Shown one piece after another: positions 1 through 6,265 of a stretch of DNA of 11,282 nucleotides. The stretch covers positions 1 through 11,282 of the forward strand of contig CANPZR010000055.1 of NCBI GenBank assembly GCA_947589175.1, in the 5' to 3' direction. Numbering within the stretch: the first letter of the stretch is position 1; each line of letters begins with the position of its first letter. The translations under genes were made by a program, and so were the position numbers. The notes beneath the pieces were generated by a model that searched no databases, was not told the origin of the DNA, and was given only the letters and a program-made list of their open reading frames with translations. This stretch comes from an uncultured Lachnospiraceae bacterium (lineage in GTDB: Bacteria; Bacillota; Clostridia; Lachnospirales; Lachnospiraceae).

Positions 1-47
1 AACTCGATTAAACTGCATGTGAAAAATAAATCGATGTCATTTTTCAT
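1..47 (-). CDS. Start of an unidentified small protein, cut by the window edge
   Basis: Fifteen codons are visible, beginning MKNDIDLFFTCSLIE and running off the low-coordinate edge. The ATG at 47-45 lies inside the last codons of the preceding small frame (37-126), overlapping it by 11 bases, which suggests translational coupling. Purine-rich sequence (AAAGGAAAATAGGAG) lies directly upstream and could serve as a ribosome binding site, although the nearest GGAG touches the ATG. The opening residues resemble, from memory, the N-terminus of a family of short Firmicute proteins found beside DUF3990/DUF3791-type genes (pattern: acidic start, then FF-C-LIEYI). Only 15 residues can be read, so the family is a tentative recollection and no function is assigned. 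Confidence 0.45.
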   Translation of the reverse strand, partial: MKNDIDLFFTCSLIE

Positions 48-126
48 CTCCTATTTTCCTTTCCCTTAAAAAAGTCAGAGTTTCCAAGGCTTTCGTTGTG
101 TGAAAACTTATCCCGCAACATATCAT
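37..126 (-). pseudogene. 29-codon frame, possible C-terminal remnant of a DUF3990-like protein
   Basis: This short frame begins with ATG at 126-124, preceded by GGAG eight bases upstream, and ends in TGA at 39-37. It starts only 16 bases after the purE stop. Its core, ISFHTTKALETLTFL, resembles the conserved C-terminal stretch of DUF3990-type proteins as I remember them (a Q-I-S-F-H-T-x-K-A-L pattern). The upstream part of such a protein, normally well over 100 residues, is absent because purE lies there. It could therefore be a truncated remnant of an accessory gene, or a genuine short peptide or leader translated ahead of the overlapping gene at 1-47. No function is assigned. Confidence 0.35.
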
Positions 127-142
127 GTCCCTTTCTCCACTC

Positions 143-655
143 TCACATCTGCGCAATATAGGCCTCGCAACCCAGCTCATTAAGCTTCTCCGCCTTTTTC
201 TGCACGCCCTCTTTCATTTCCTTTTTATAATCCTTTAATTTCGCGCGCAGTTCATGATCGGACACGGACAGAATCTTAGCTGCCAGTATGGCCGCGTTGG
301 CCGCGCCGTCAATCGCAACGGTGGCTACCGGGATTCCCGACGGCATCTGCACGATAGAATACAAACTGTCCACGCCGCCCAGGCTCTTTGTGTGAATCGG
401 AATACCAATGACCGGAAGGTCGAACAGCGCCGCGCACATGCCGGGAAGATGCGCCGCTCCGCCTGCTCCGGCAATAATCACCTCAATGCCCCGCTCCTCT
501 GCCTTTGTCGCGTAGTCCACAAAAATGTCCGGCATCCGGTGAGCGGAAATAATCGTCATCTCATATTCAATGCCGAATTTCTCCAGCATGTCCGCCGCCT
601 TTTTCATTACGGGAAGGTCCGAATCACTTCCCATCAAAATACCTACTTTTCCCAT
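143..655 (-). CDS. purE: N5-carboxyaminoimidazole ribonucleotide mutase (PurE, class I)
   Basis: PurE converts N5-carboxyaminoimidazole ribonucleotide to carboxyaminoimidazole ribonucleotide in de novo purine synthesis and acts in the cytosol, normally as an octamer. From the start chosen here it is 170 residues, the usual size. Family signatures are GSDSD at 9-13, SAHR at 37-40 (His39 aligns with the catalytic histidine of E. coli PurE), the glycine-rich AGAGGAAHLPGM around 62-73, and GVDSLYSIVQMP around 94-104, which matches class I enzymes closely. The open frame extends five codons upstream to 670, but GGAGG at 664-668 sits inside that extension, eight bases before ATG 655, so 655 is the better start. 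The gene follows the aminopeptidase by 35 bases with no visible terminator between them, so they are probably co-transcribed. No purK or purC is visible nearby; class I enzymes need N5-CAIR made by PurK. Confidence 0.96.
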   Translation of the reverse strand: MGKVGILMGSDSDLPVMKKAADMLEKFGIEYEMTIISAHRMPDIFVDYATKAEERGIEVIIAGAGGAAHLPGMCAALFDLPVIGIPIHTKSLGGVDSLYSIVQMPSGIPVATVAIDGAANAAILAAKILSVSDHELRAKLKDYKKEMKEGVQKKAEKLNELGCEAYIAQM

Positions 656-663
656 AAAAAATT

Positions 664-668
664 CCTCC
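664..668 (-). promoter_or_regulatory. Ribosome binding site of purE
   Basis: GGAGG lies eight bases upstream of ATG 655-653. It falls within the extended open frame that begins at 670, so it decides the start in favour of the shorter 170-residue protein. Confidence 0.85.
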
Positions 669-690
669 ATTCTAATTGTTTTTTATTCTT

Positions 691-2736
691 TTATTGCATT
701 AGTGCTTCGTTGAGGGCTTCCGTCCCGGGCAGGACAAAACGCCCCTCACGCAATAGTGTAATCGTTTTTCCCTCTTTTGTAAACACCTGAATGTCCCCCA
801 GCTCGTCATAGGGAATCGTGATGTCGGTATGGCAGTTAAAATACGCCTTTTCCGGCTCCGTATTCCGCAGGGCGGAGCACTCGTTTTCCTTGGCGATAAT
901 CTCCTTGCCGTCCGGGTTATGCAGCACGACGTCCTCGCTCATGGAATAACAGGTGTCGCCCAGCGCAAAGTGCGGCCCCGTCTTTTCCGCGATGAGAATC
1001 GGCAGCTTGGCCTCGATGCCGTAGCGCCGCCCCATCGTATAGGCGGTCGTATTGGTCCCGATGGCAAACTCGCCGACGGGCAGCGTCTCCCGATTATACA
1101 GGACATTTTCTTTGATATATTTTTTATTTTCTTCCTCGGTCTCGTAATTGCTGCAGCGATACTCCGTCACCATGCCGTCCTTTAGCACGATTTCCAGATT
1201 TTCATAGCGCAGCTCGTTTAAATACACCTGTGTCACATGCAGAACGCCCTCCGTGCCCCTTAGCACCGGGGAGGTAAAGACCTCGCCCACCGGAATATTC
1301 ACATCTGCCAGGCAGTTTTCAAAATTGGTCTGCCTGTCGGGATCGTCTAGCGCGTGCAACTGAATCCGCACGTCCGTGTGGTTGGCGCCCCGCCCGGTCA
1401 CACGCACATACTCGCCCTGGTCTAACGCGTCGATCAGCGCCTGCTGTATGCGCTGATACTGCGCGGCGTCCAGCGTATTGACCTTCACCGTGTCCCTGAA
1501 AATATCCTCAAATTGCTCTCCGATTTCCGGCATCGGATAGGCGATAATCGTAAAGCTGTATGAATTCTGGGGAATATAGCGGTTCGTGAGCAGAGAAAAA
1601 TCCCTGCGGTATTCCACCGACAATTTTTCCTGCTCCTTCGTATAGGAGAGGCTCTCTTTTTTGGTCGTCGGCACGAATAATTTTTCCCCGAACACCTCAA
1701 TCACAGCCGGTCCGGCATAAGCGGCGGCCTCCTCCTTATTTTTCTCATAAATGTGCTCCGCCAGATCCAGACGCCTGCTCACGAACGCCTTGTTCAGATA
1801 CAGGGCGTCATCGTACCGGTGGTCGTATGGGTACTGTCTGTTGGGCGACGTGCTGGTCACAAAGGAACGCCGGAAAACCGGCTCCAGTCCCATCGCGCGA
1901 AACTGCTCCACCGCCGGACGCACCAGCGCCTCAAAGCCGATGTGATAACGGATCTGTACCGTCTTTTTCTGTGACAGGTCAATGCCCGCGATTTCAAATC
2001 CCTTGCGATATCCCTCCGTATAGGTCCTCGCCATCTCCGCCAGCGTATTCTCCGGCAGTGAGGATAAAAACCGCGCCATACGGATTTCATTTTCCGTGAC
2101 ATATTCCCCGTACCAGTAGAGATACGCCGGATTGCTCAAATCACTGTCCATCACAAGAGAGCGTATATACGCGCTCTGCCTTCCTTCCGGATTCAGGCGG
2201 ATGCTTTTCTCCATCTGCTCCTCGTCGTAATCATGGACAAAATAATAAATGGCCTCCTTTAGAGAGCGCGCCTTTTCATCCTCGTCCGTGAGAATGGTGT
2301 ACACCTGTAAAAACAGCTCCATGCAGTGGAGGAGCGTCTCCTCGTCCTTCTCGTAGGCGGCCGGGATTCCCGACCGGAACGAGGCAAAAAGCCAGCACAG
2401 GCAGGTCCCCTCCTGCTTTCCAAAACGCGCCGCGCAAAAAGACGGATTGCCAAAGGATTTCTCGTAGGCGTCTCCCGCGATGCTCCGGTTCAGCCGCTCA
2501 TTCCACTCCGGGAACCGGCTGTCTTCCGGCTGTGCCTGAAAAACCTCCTCCAGAATGAGGAACATATCGCAGATTTCCAACAGATACTCCCTGTATTTTT
2601 CTATGTCGAAAAAATTGTTAGTCTCATTTTTTTCGTTTTTAAATGTGTTCACATCCGTACTCGCATCGGCGGCATCCCGTAATTCCTCCTGAATCTCCCG
2701 AATCCTTGCCGTCGCCAGCTCATAGCGTTCTCTCAT
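691..2736 (-). CDS. M29-family (AmpS/PepS-type) aminopeptidase with long N-terminal extension
   Basis: This 681-residue cytosolic protein carries a C-terminal aminopeptidase domain of peptidase family M29, which removes N-terminal amino acids from peptides using two metal ions. The domain runs from about residue 240 to the end. The expected metal and catalytic residues can be placed: Glu485 (in GEVFTSP), Glu556 (in GEFAIGTN), His589 (in GPHFALG), then His636 and Asp638 (in CHTDI). Their order, and the two-residue His-Asp spacing, agree with the T. aquaticus and Staphylococcus enzymes. Classical members are about 370-410 residues long; here about 235 extra residues precede the domain, largely helical in appearance, with no signal peptide or membrane segment and no motif I recognise. 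The start ATG 2736 has GGAGG seven bases upstream and overlaps the HD gene's stop as ATGA, indicating coupled translation. The substrate is unknown. Confidence 0.88.
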   Translation of the reverse strand: MRERYELATARIREIQEELRDAADASTDVNTFKNEKNETNNFFDIEKYREYLLEICDMFLILEEVFQAQPEDSRFPEWNERLNRSIAGDAYEKSFGNPSFCAARFGKQEGTCLCWLFASFRSGIPAAYEKDEETLLHCMELFLQVYTILTDEDEKARSLKEAIYYFVHDYDEEQMEKSIRLNPEGRQSAYIRSLVMDSDLSNPAYLYWYGEYVTENEIRMARFLSSLPENTLAEMARTYTEGYRKGFEIAGIDLSQKKTVQIRYHIGFEALVRPAVEQFRAMGLEPVFRRSFVTSTSPNRQYPYDHRYDDALYLNKAFVSRRLDLAEHIYEKNKEEAAAYAGPAVIEVFGEKLFVPTTKKESLSYTKEQEKLSVEYRRDFSLLTNRYIPQNSYSFTIIAYPMPEIGEQFEDIFRDTVKVNTLDAAQYQRIQQALIDALDQGEYVRVTGRGANHTDVRIQLHALDDPDRQTNFENCLADVNIPVGEVFTSPVLRGTEGVLHVTQVYLNELRYENLEIVLKDGMVTEYRCSNYETEEENKKYIKENVLYNRETLPVGEFAIGTNTTAYTMGRRYGIEAKLPILIAEKTGPHFALGDTCYSMSEDVVLHNPDGKEIIAKENECSALRNTEPEKAYFNCHTDITIPYDELGDIQVFTKEGKTITLLREGRFVLPGTEALNEALMQ

Positions 2737-3341
2737 TTTCGGTCCTCCCTGATTTCCCCCGGCCTGTCCGGCTTTTCCACATGGGGTTCAATATAATGCT
2801 CCACGGCGTAGTCCCACAGAGCTTTTGAGCCCTTTGCCGTGCTGCCGTTCCGGCTGTAAATCTGGCTCACCGCCACATCGTGCTCCTTCCAGGCGCGCCC
2901 TCCGGACGCGTGGTTGAGCATCGTGGGCTGCACCTTGTCCAACGCGTTGGCAAACCGGGCCTCCGGCGTCTCATTCCTCTCAAATTCTTCCCATAACCCG
3001 CGGAAATATGCCTCCTGGTCCGGCGGGAGCAGATGAAAAATCCGGTCGGCCGCCTTCTCCTCCCTCTCGCGCTTCGTGGCGTTGCCCGCCTCGTCATAGG
3101 CATAGGTGTCCCCCGCGTCAATCTCCACCGCGTCGTGGATGAGAACCATCGTCATGACCTTCAGCACGTCCACCGGCTCGTTGGCGTGCTCCTGCAGCAC
3201 CGCCGCCATAATCGCCAGATGAAACATGTGCTCGGCGTCGTTTTCCTTTCGCTCCCCGCCGAGAATATAGGTCTGCCTCCCAATCCCCTTGTTCTTGTCC
3301 AATTCCTGTATAAAATTCATCTGCTGTTCCAGACGTGTCAT
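2733..3341 (-). CDS. YfbR-like HD-domain phosphohydrolase
   Basis: This is a 202-residue HD-superfamily protein resembling YfbR, a 5'-deoxynucleotidase, and related HD_3 proteins. The metal-binding set is visible: His38 (in ENDAEHMFHL), the His69-Asp70 doublet (LIHDAVEIDAGD), and Asp135 (ANALDKVQPTMLN). A role in hydrolysing (deoxy)nucleoside monophosphates is likely from the family, but the substrate is not shown by the sequence. The open frame continues upstream to 3377, which would place 12 codons over the 3' end of rnpB. ATG 3341-3339 instead has GGAGG at 3347-3351, five bases away, and the protein then begins MTRLEQQMNFIQEL, as expected for the family. It begins 27 bases after the RNase P RNA and overlaps the aminopeptidase start by four bases. 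No separate promoter is evident, so it may be transcribed by read-through from rnpB or from a promoter inside it. Confidence 0.88.
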   Translation of the reverse strand: MTRLEQQMNFIQELDKNKGIGRQTYILGGERKENDAEHMFHLAIMAAVLQEHANEPVDVLKVMTMVLIHDAVEIDAGDTYAYDEAGNATKREREEKAADRIFHLLPPDQEAYFRGLWEEFERNETPEARFANALDKVQPTMLNHASGGRAWKEHDVAVSQIYSRNGSTAKGSKALWDYAVEHYIEPHVEKPDRPGEIREDRK

Positions 3342-3346
3342 ATTGT

Positions 3347-3351
3347 CCTCC
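3347..3351 (-). promoter_or_regulatory. Ribosome binding site of the HD-domain gene
   Basis: GGAGG lies five bases upstream of ATG 3341-3339. It favours this start over the upstream ATG at 3377-3375, which lies within the last base pairs of the RNase P RNA P1 helix. Confidence 0.8.
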
Positions 3352-3368
3352 ATATTTATAAAAGAAAT

Positions 3369-3717
3369 GAGCAGCACGATAAGCCGAGTTCTGTCGTTGG
3401 GTGAACATCTATCTGGACCTGCTGTTGCCAGCAGGCTCTAGCGACCTACCCGAAAGCACGACGGGCCGCCGTATCGCTCTCTGTTCGGTCTTGCTTCGGA
3501 TGGGGTTTACATGTGCCCTCCCTGTTACCAGAGAGGCGGTGAGCTCTTACCTCGCCTTTCCACCCTTACCGCGGGAAACCCGCGGCGGTTTATTTCTGTT
3601 GCACTGGCCTGGGAGTCACCTCCACCGGACGTTATCCGGCATCCTGCCCTGTGAAGCTCGGACTTTCCTCACCCGTTCCCTTTCGTCTGAACGGGCGCGT
3701 TCACCTGTGCTGCTCAT
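3369..3717 (-). ncRNA. rnpB: RNase P catalytic RNA (bacterial, A-type)
   Basis: This is the RNA subunit of RNase P, which cleaves the 5' leader from precursor tRNAs. On the minus strand the conserved core is plain: GAGGAAAGTCC near the 5' end followed by CACAGGGCAGGATGCC; CCAGTGCAACAGAAA; AGGTAAGAGCTCACCG; TGGTAACAG; GAAGCAAGACC; and the 3' block ACGACAGAACTCGGCTTATCG. The GGGTAGG at 3445-3451 carries the L15 GGU that pairs with the tRNA CCA end. The termini pair as P1: GAGCAGCAC at 3707-3715 with GTGCTGCTC at 3369-3377, extended by A-T pairs. Helices fitting P16 (GAGAGC with GCTTTC) and P17 are present, as expected for the A type of Clostridia rather than the Bacillus B type. Exact ends are estimated from P1. 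A promoter lies just upstream at 3731-3758. Confidence 0.96.
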
Positions 3718-3730
3718 TTTTTTTCTGATA

Positions 3731-3758
3731 AATATATAAGCATTAATTTTTGTGCCAA
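3731..3758 (-). promoter_or_regulatory. Predicted sigma-A promoter of rnpB
   Basis: TTGGCA (3753-3758) and TATATT (3731-3736) are separated by 16 bases, a good match to the vegetative -35/-10 pattern. Transcription would begin around 3724, a few bases before the first strand of the RNA's P1 helix. The surrounding spacer (3718-3832) is strongly AT-rich and contains no GC-rich terminator for the upstream kinase gene that I can see. Confidence 0.7.
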
Positions 3759-3832
3759 TAATTCTAATCAATTTTTCTGCCAGATTTTTCTCATAAATCT
3801 TTTCTCAAAAAATTTTATAATTTTTCAAATCG

Positions 3833-5521
3833 TTAATCAAGAAGAATCCCGCCGCCGATAAACTCCCGCAAAATCGAGTTGAGCGGCACCGCGTGTGGAT
3901 CCACCGGCAGGAAATAATCCAGAAACTTTAACAATCTCTGCGCCTCGCTGTACTCCGGGCAGTCCTTCGGCACCTGGAACAGCACCGGATCGGCGTACAG
4001 CTTCATGGCCGCCAGCTCGTAGATCAGCGCGGAATTAAACATGGCGTCCGCCTGTTCCTGGAACGGGAAAATATTGGCGTTTTCCCCCTCCCGCACGCCG
4101 CTCCACATGGAAATCGTCTTTCTGGCGGAATTTCCGCGGGTTCTGGCGTCCCGGATAATCCGCCGGATCATCCGCGCCTCCGTGGTGGGAATCCGGTTGT
4201 GGTTGTCCAGATTCAGCGTCGTCAGCGCGCTGATATAAATTTTGTATTTTTCATCTGACGGAATTGAATAGGTCAGCTTGTCATTCAGTCCGTGGATTCC
4301 CTCGATTACAAGAATTTCGTCCTTATCAAGCTGCAGGGGCGCCTTGTTGTACTCCCTCATTCCCGTGATAAAATTGTAGGTGGGAAGCTGGACCTCCTCT
4401 CCCCTTAGCAGCCGGTTCAGATCCTCGTTAAGCCCCTTGACGTCCAGAGCCTCCAGGCACTCGTAATTGTACTGCCCGTCCGGCCTCTTGGGAGTGTCCT
4501 CGCGGTTGACGAAATAATCGTCCAACCCGATGGGATGCGGGCGCAGCCCCAGCGTCTTTAGCTGGGTGGAAAGGCGGTAGGAAAAGGTGGTCTTTCCCGA
4601 CGAGGACGGCCCCGCGATTGTGACGATCCGGCTTCCCCGATTCGCGATTTCCTCCGCGATATCCCCGATGCGCTTTTCGTGCAGCGCCTCCTGTGTCAGC
4701 ATCAGCTCCGTAATGCCGCCGTTTACGATTTCCCGGTTTAATTCTCCCACCGAGGAGACGTGGAGCTTTTCGCCCCACTCATTGGTCTGCTGCATGGTCC
4801 GGTACAGCTTCATGCTGGGCTTAAACTCCGGCAGCACAAGGGGATTGCTCCTTCTCGGCGTGATAAACACCAGTCCGTCCTCGAACAGCTGCAGCGAAAA
4901 ATGCTTTAAAATCCCCGTACTATAAGGCATAGCGCCATAGTAATAATCGATAAATCCTCCGAGCCGGTACACGGTCATGCGCGAATTTCTCCGGTACTCG
5001 CACAACATGCTCTTTTTTTCCATGCCCAGCTCATGAAATAATTTTTTCGCCTCTCTGGTCGGTATGATTTCCTTCTGAAAACGAATATCTTCTTCCACAT
5101 ATTGGCGCATCCGGTCCTCAATGGCCTTCAGGGAAATCTTATCCAGCCAGTACGCGCCCCCCTCTTTGCCGTCCTCGGTCTGCTTCTCATGGATCCGGCA
5201 GAAATACCCCGAATCCAGACTGTACTCCAGCGTCACCTTTCCGATCCGCTCTCTCGGAAGCACCGAGTAAATCGCCTTTAACAAGAGCATGGACATGCCC
5301 CGGATATAGGCTCTCGTCCCGTCCTTTTCCTCCGTCGTGCAAAATTCTACCTGCGTGCCGTCCACTACCTCGTGGTACAATTCCTGAATCACGCCGTCGC
5401 ACCGTCCCACAATAATCGGATAACGGTACGCGTCCTGATATGTACGGCTCAGCTCATACAAGGTCGTTCCCTTATCGCAGGAAACCGACTTCCCGCCTAT
5501 CGTAATCGTAACCTGTTCCAA
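3833..5521 (-). CDS. Uridine-kinase-like P-loop nucleoside kinase with TGS/ThrRS-like N-terminal domain
   Basis: This is a 562-residue cytosolic fusion protein. Residues 1-65 resemble a TGS domain, and residues about 66-250 resemble the second N-terminal (editing-like) domain of threonyl-tRNA synthetase. Residues about 295-500 form a phosphoribulokinase/uridine kinase domain: Walker A GPSSSGKTT at 304-312, the LDDY motif at 333-336, and Walker B-like ILVIEGIHGLND at 403-414. Family knowledge suggests ATP-dependent phosphorylation of a nucleoside or similar small molecule, but the substrate is not evident. The start codon is TTG (5521-5519), with AGGAGG eight bases upstream, and the protein then begins as the TGS domain should. 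It follows trmK by 15 bases and is likely the last gene of the dnaG-rpoD-trmK transcript. A plain uridine kinase would be about 210 residues, so the N-terminal half is a real addition. Confidence 0.88.
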   Translation of the reverse strand: MEQVTITIGGKSVSCDKGTTLYELSRTYQDAYRYPIIVGRCDGVIQELYHEVVDGTQVEFCTTEEKDGTRAYIRGMSMLLLKAIYSVLPRERIGKVTLEYSLDSGYFCRIHEKQTEDGKEGGAYWLDKISLKAIEDRMRQYVEEDIRFQKEIIPTREAKKLFHELGMEKKSMLCEYRRNSRMTVYRLGGFIDYYYGAMPYSTGILKHFSLQLFEDGLVFITPRRSNPLVLPEFKPSMKLYRTMQQTNEWGEKLHVSSVGELNREIVNGGITELMLTQEALHEKRIGDIAEEIANRGSRIVTIAGPSSSGKTTFSYRLSTQLKTLGLRPHPIGLDDYFVNREDTPKRPDGQYNYECLEALDVKGLNEDLNRLLRGEEVQLPTYNFITGMREYNKAPLQLDKDEILVIEGIHGLNDKLTYSIPSDEKYKIYISALTTLNLDNHNRIPTTEARMIRRIIRDARTRGNSARKTISMWSGVREGENANIFPFQEQADAMFNSALIYELAAMKLYADPVLFQVPKDCPEYSEAQRLLKFLDYFLPVDPHAVPLNSILREFIGGGILLD

Positions 5522-5536
5522 TTTTCCTTCCTCCTG

Positions 5537-6265
5537 TTACTCTGTAAATCCATCCGCGGCGCATCCCGCGTCCTTTAACGCGGCGCGCGCACATTCCAGT
5601 ATATGCAAAAGCTCCGTTGTCCTATTTCTGGCAGCCTCTGTCTCTACGGATTTTAACTGATCTATGATATGTAAAAGCTTTTCACATTCTTTTTGTAAAA
5701 ATAAAAGGTAGCCAGAATCTCTCTCCCGCGGCAAAAAGCGCCCGTAGCGAAACTCCGTCTCCGTGTAGGGCGGCTCCTCCGGCAGTTTTTCCCGGCGTCT
5801 GGCGCGAAACGCCACATAGGGCTTTCCCTCGTCCACGCAAAAGGCCTCCCGCTCGATGCCAAAGCCCTTTTCGTAAACGGTTCTGCGCACCTGCTCCCAG
5901 TCCGACTGGGGCTGCAGCACAAGGCAGTCCATAGAAGCGAGCACCTCCGGGCTCTCCGACAGAATCCGGCACATCAGCATCCCGCCCAGGCCTGCAATCA
6001 GCGCCGTGTCCGCCTCTCCCGGCTCAAAGCACGAGAGCCCGTCTCCCAGACGGCAACAGATGACATTGTCAAGTCCCCGTTCCCTTATATTTTTTCTTGC
6101 AATAGAGAGCGGTCCCTCCCGCACGTCCGCGGCAAAAATGGCTCCGCATCTTCCCGCCTGCGCCAGATAAATGGAAACGTAACCGTGATCGCATCCCACG
6201 TCCGCCAGACGGCATCCCTCCGGCACCAGGTCCGCGTTCATCCGCATCCGTTTTGACAGCTCCAT
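5537..6265 (-). CDS. trmK: tRNA (adenine(22)-N1)-methyltransferase TrmK
   Basis: This 242-residue cytosolic enzyme belongs to the TrmK (COG2384) family, which uses S-adenosylmethionine to methylate N1 of adenine 22 in the tRNA D-loop region. The Rossmann-fold SAM site is seen as DVGCDHGY at 22-29, the acidic end of strand 2 at Asp47, GDGL at 74-77, the family AGLGGML at 91-97, and LQPQSD at 117-122. The C-terminal part from about 185 is rich in leucine and charged residues and should form the helical coiled-coil extension typical of TrmK. Its ATG overlaps the rpoD stop codon by one base (TGATG), which implies translational coupling. In many Firmicutes the next gene is a Nif3-like protein (YqfO); here the next gene is a nucleoside kinase. 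Confidence 0.93.
   Translation of the reverse strand: MELSKRMRMNADLVPEGCRLADVGCDHGYVSIYLAQAGRCGAIFAADVREGPLSIARKNIRERGLDNVICCRLGDGLSCFEPGEADTALIAGLGGMLMCRILSESPEVLASMDCLVLQPQSDWEQVRRTVYEKGFGIEREAFCVDEGKPYVAFRARRREKLPEEPPYTETEFRYGRFLPRERDSGYLLFLQKECEKLLHIIDQLKSVETEAARNRTTELLHILECARAALKDAGCAADGFTE

Noticed and set aside
254..790. Plus-strand open frame of 178 codons opposite purE
   Set aside because: It is a shadow of purE codon usage on the opposite strand. Its translation looks random and rich in His, Arg and Asn, and purE is unambiguous.
3342..3377. Upstream 12-codon extension of the HD-domain gene
   Set aside because: It would overlap the P1 helix of rnpB and has no ribosome binding site, whereas the internal ATG has GGAGG at the correct distance.
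3445..3451. Suspected loss of the tRNA-CCA-binding GGU motif in RNase P RNA
   Set aside because: Alignment by eye with E. coli RNase P RNA places the motif at GGGTAGG here, so the loop is normal.
3401..3739. Plus-strand open frame of 112 codons
   Set aside because: It lies antisense across the RNase P RNA, whose conserved motifs explain the sequence fully. It has no ribosome binding site or family resemblance.
3780..3832. Possible terminator after the kinase gene
   Set aside because: The sequence is AT-rich with only loose A/T complementarity and has no GC stem. I cannot distinguish it from ordinary spacer.
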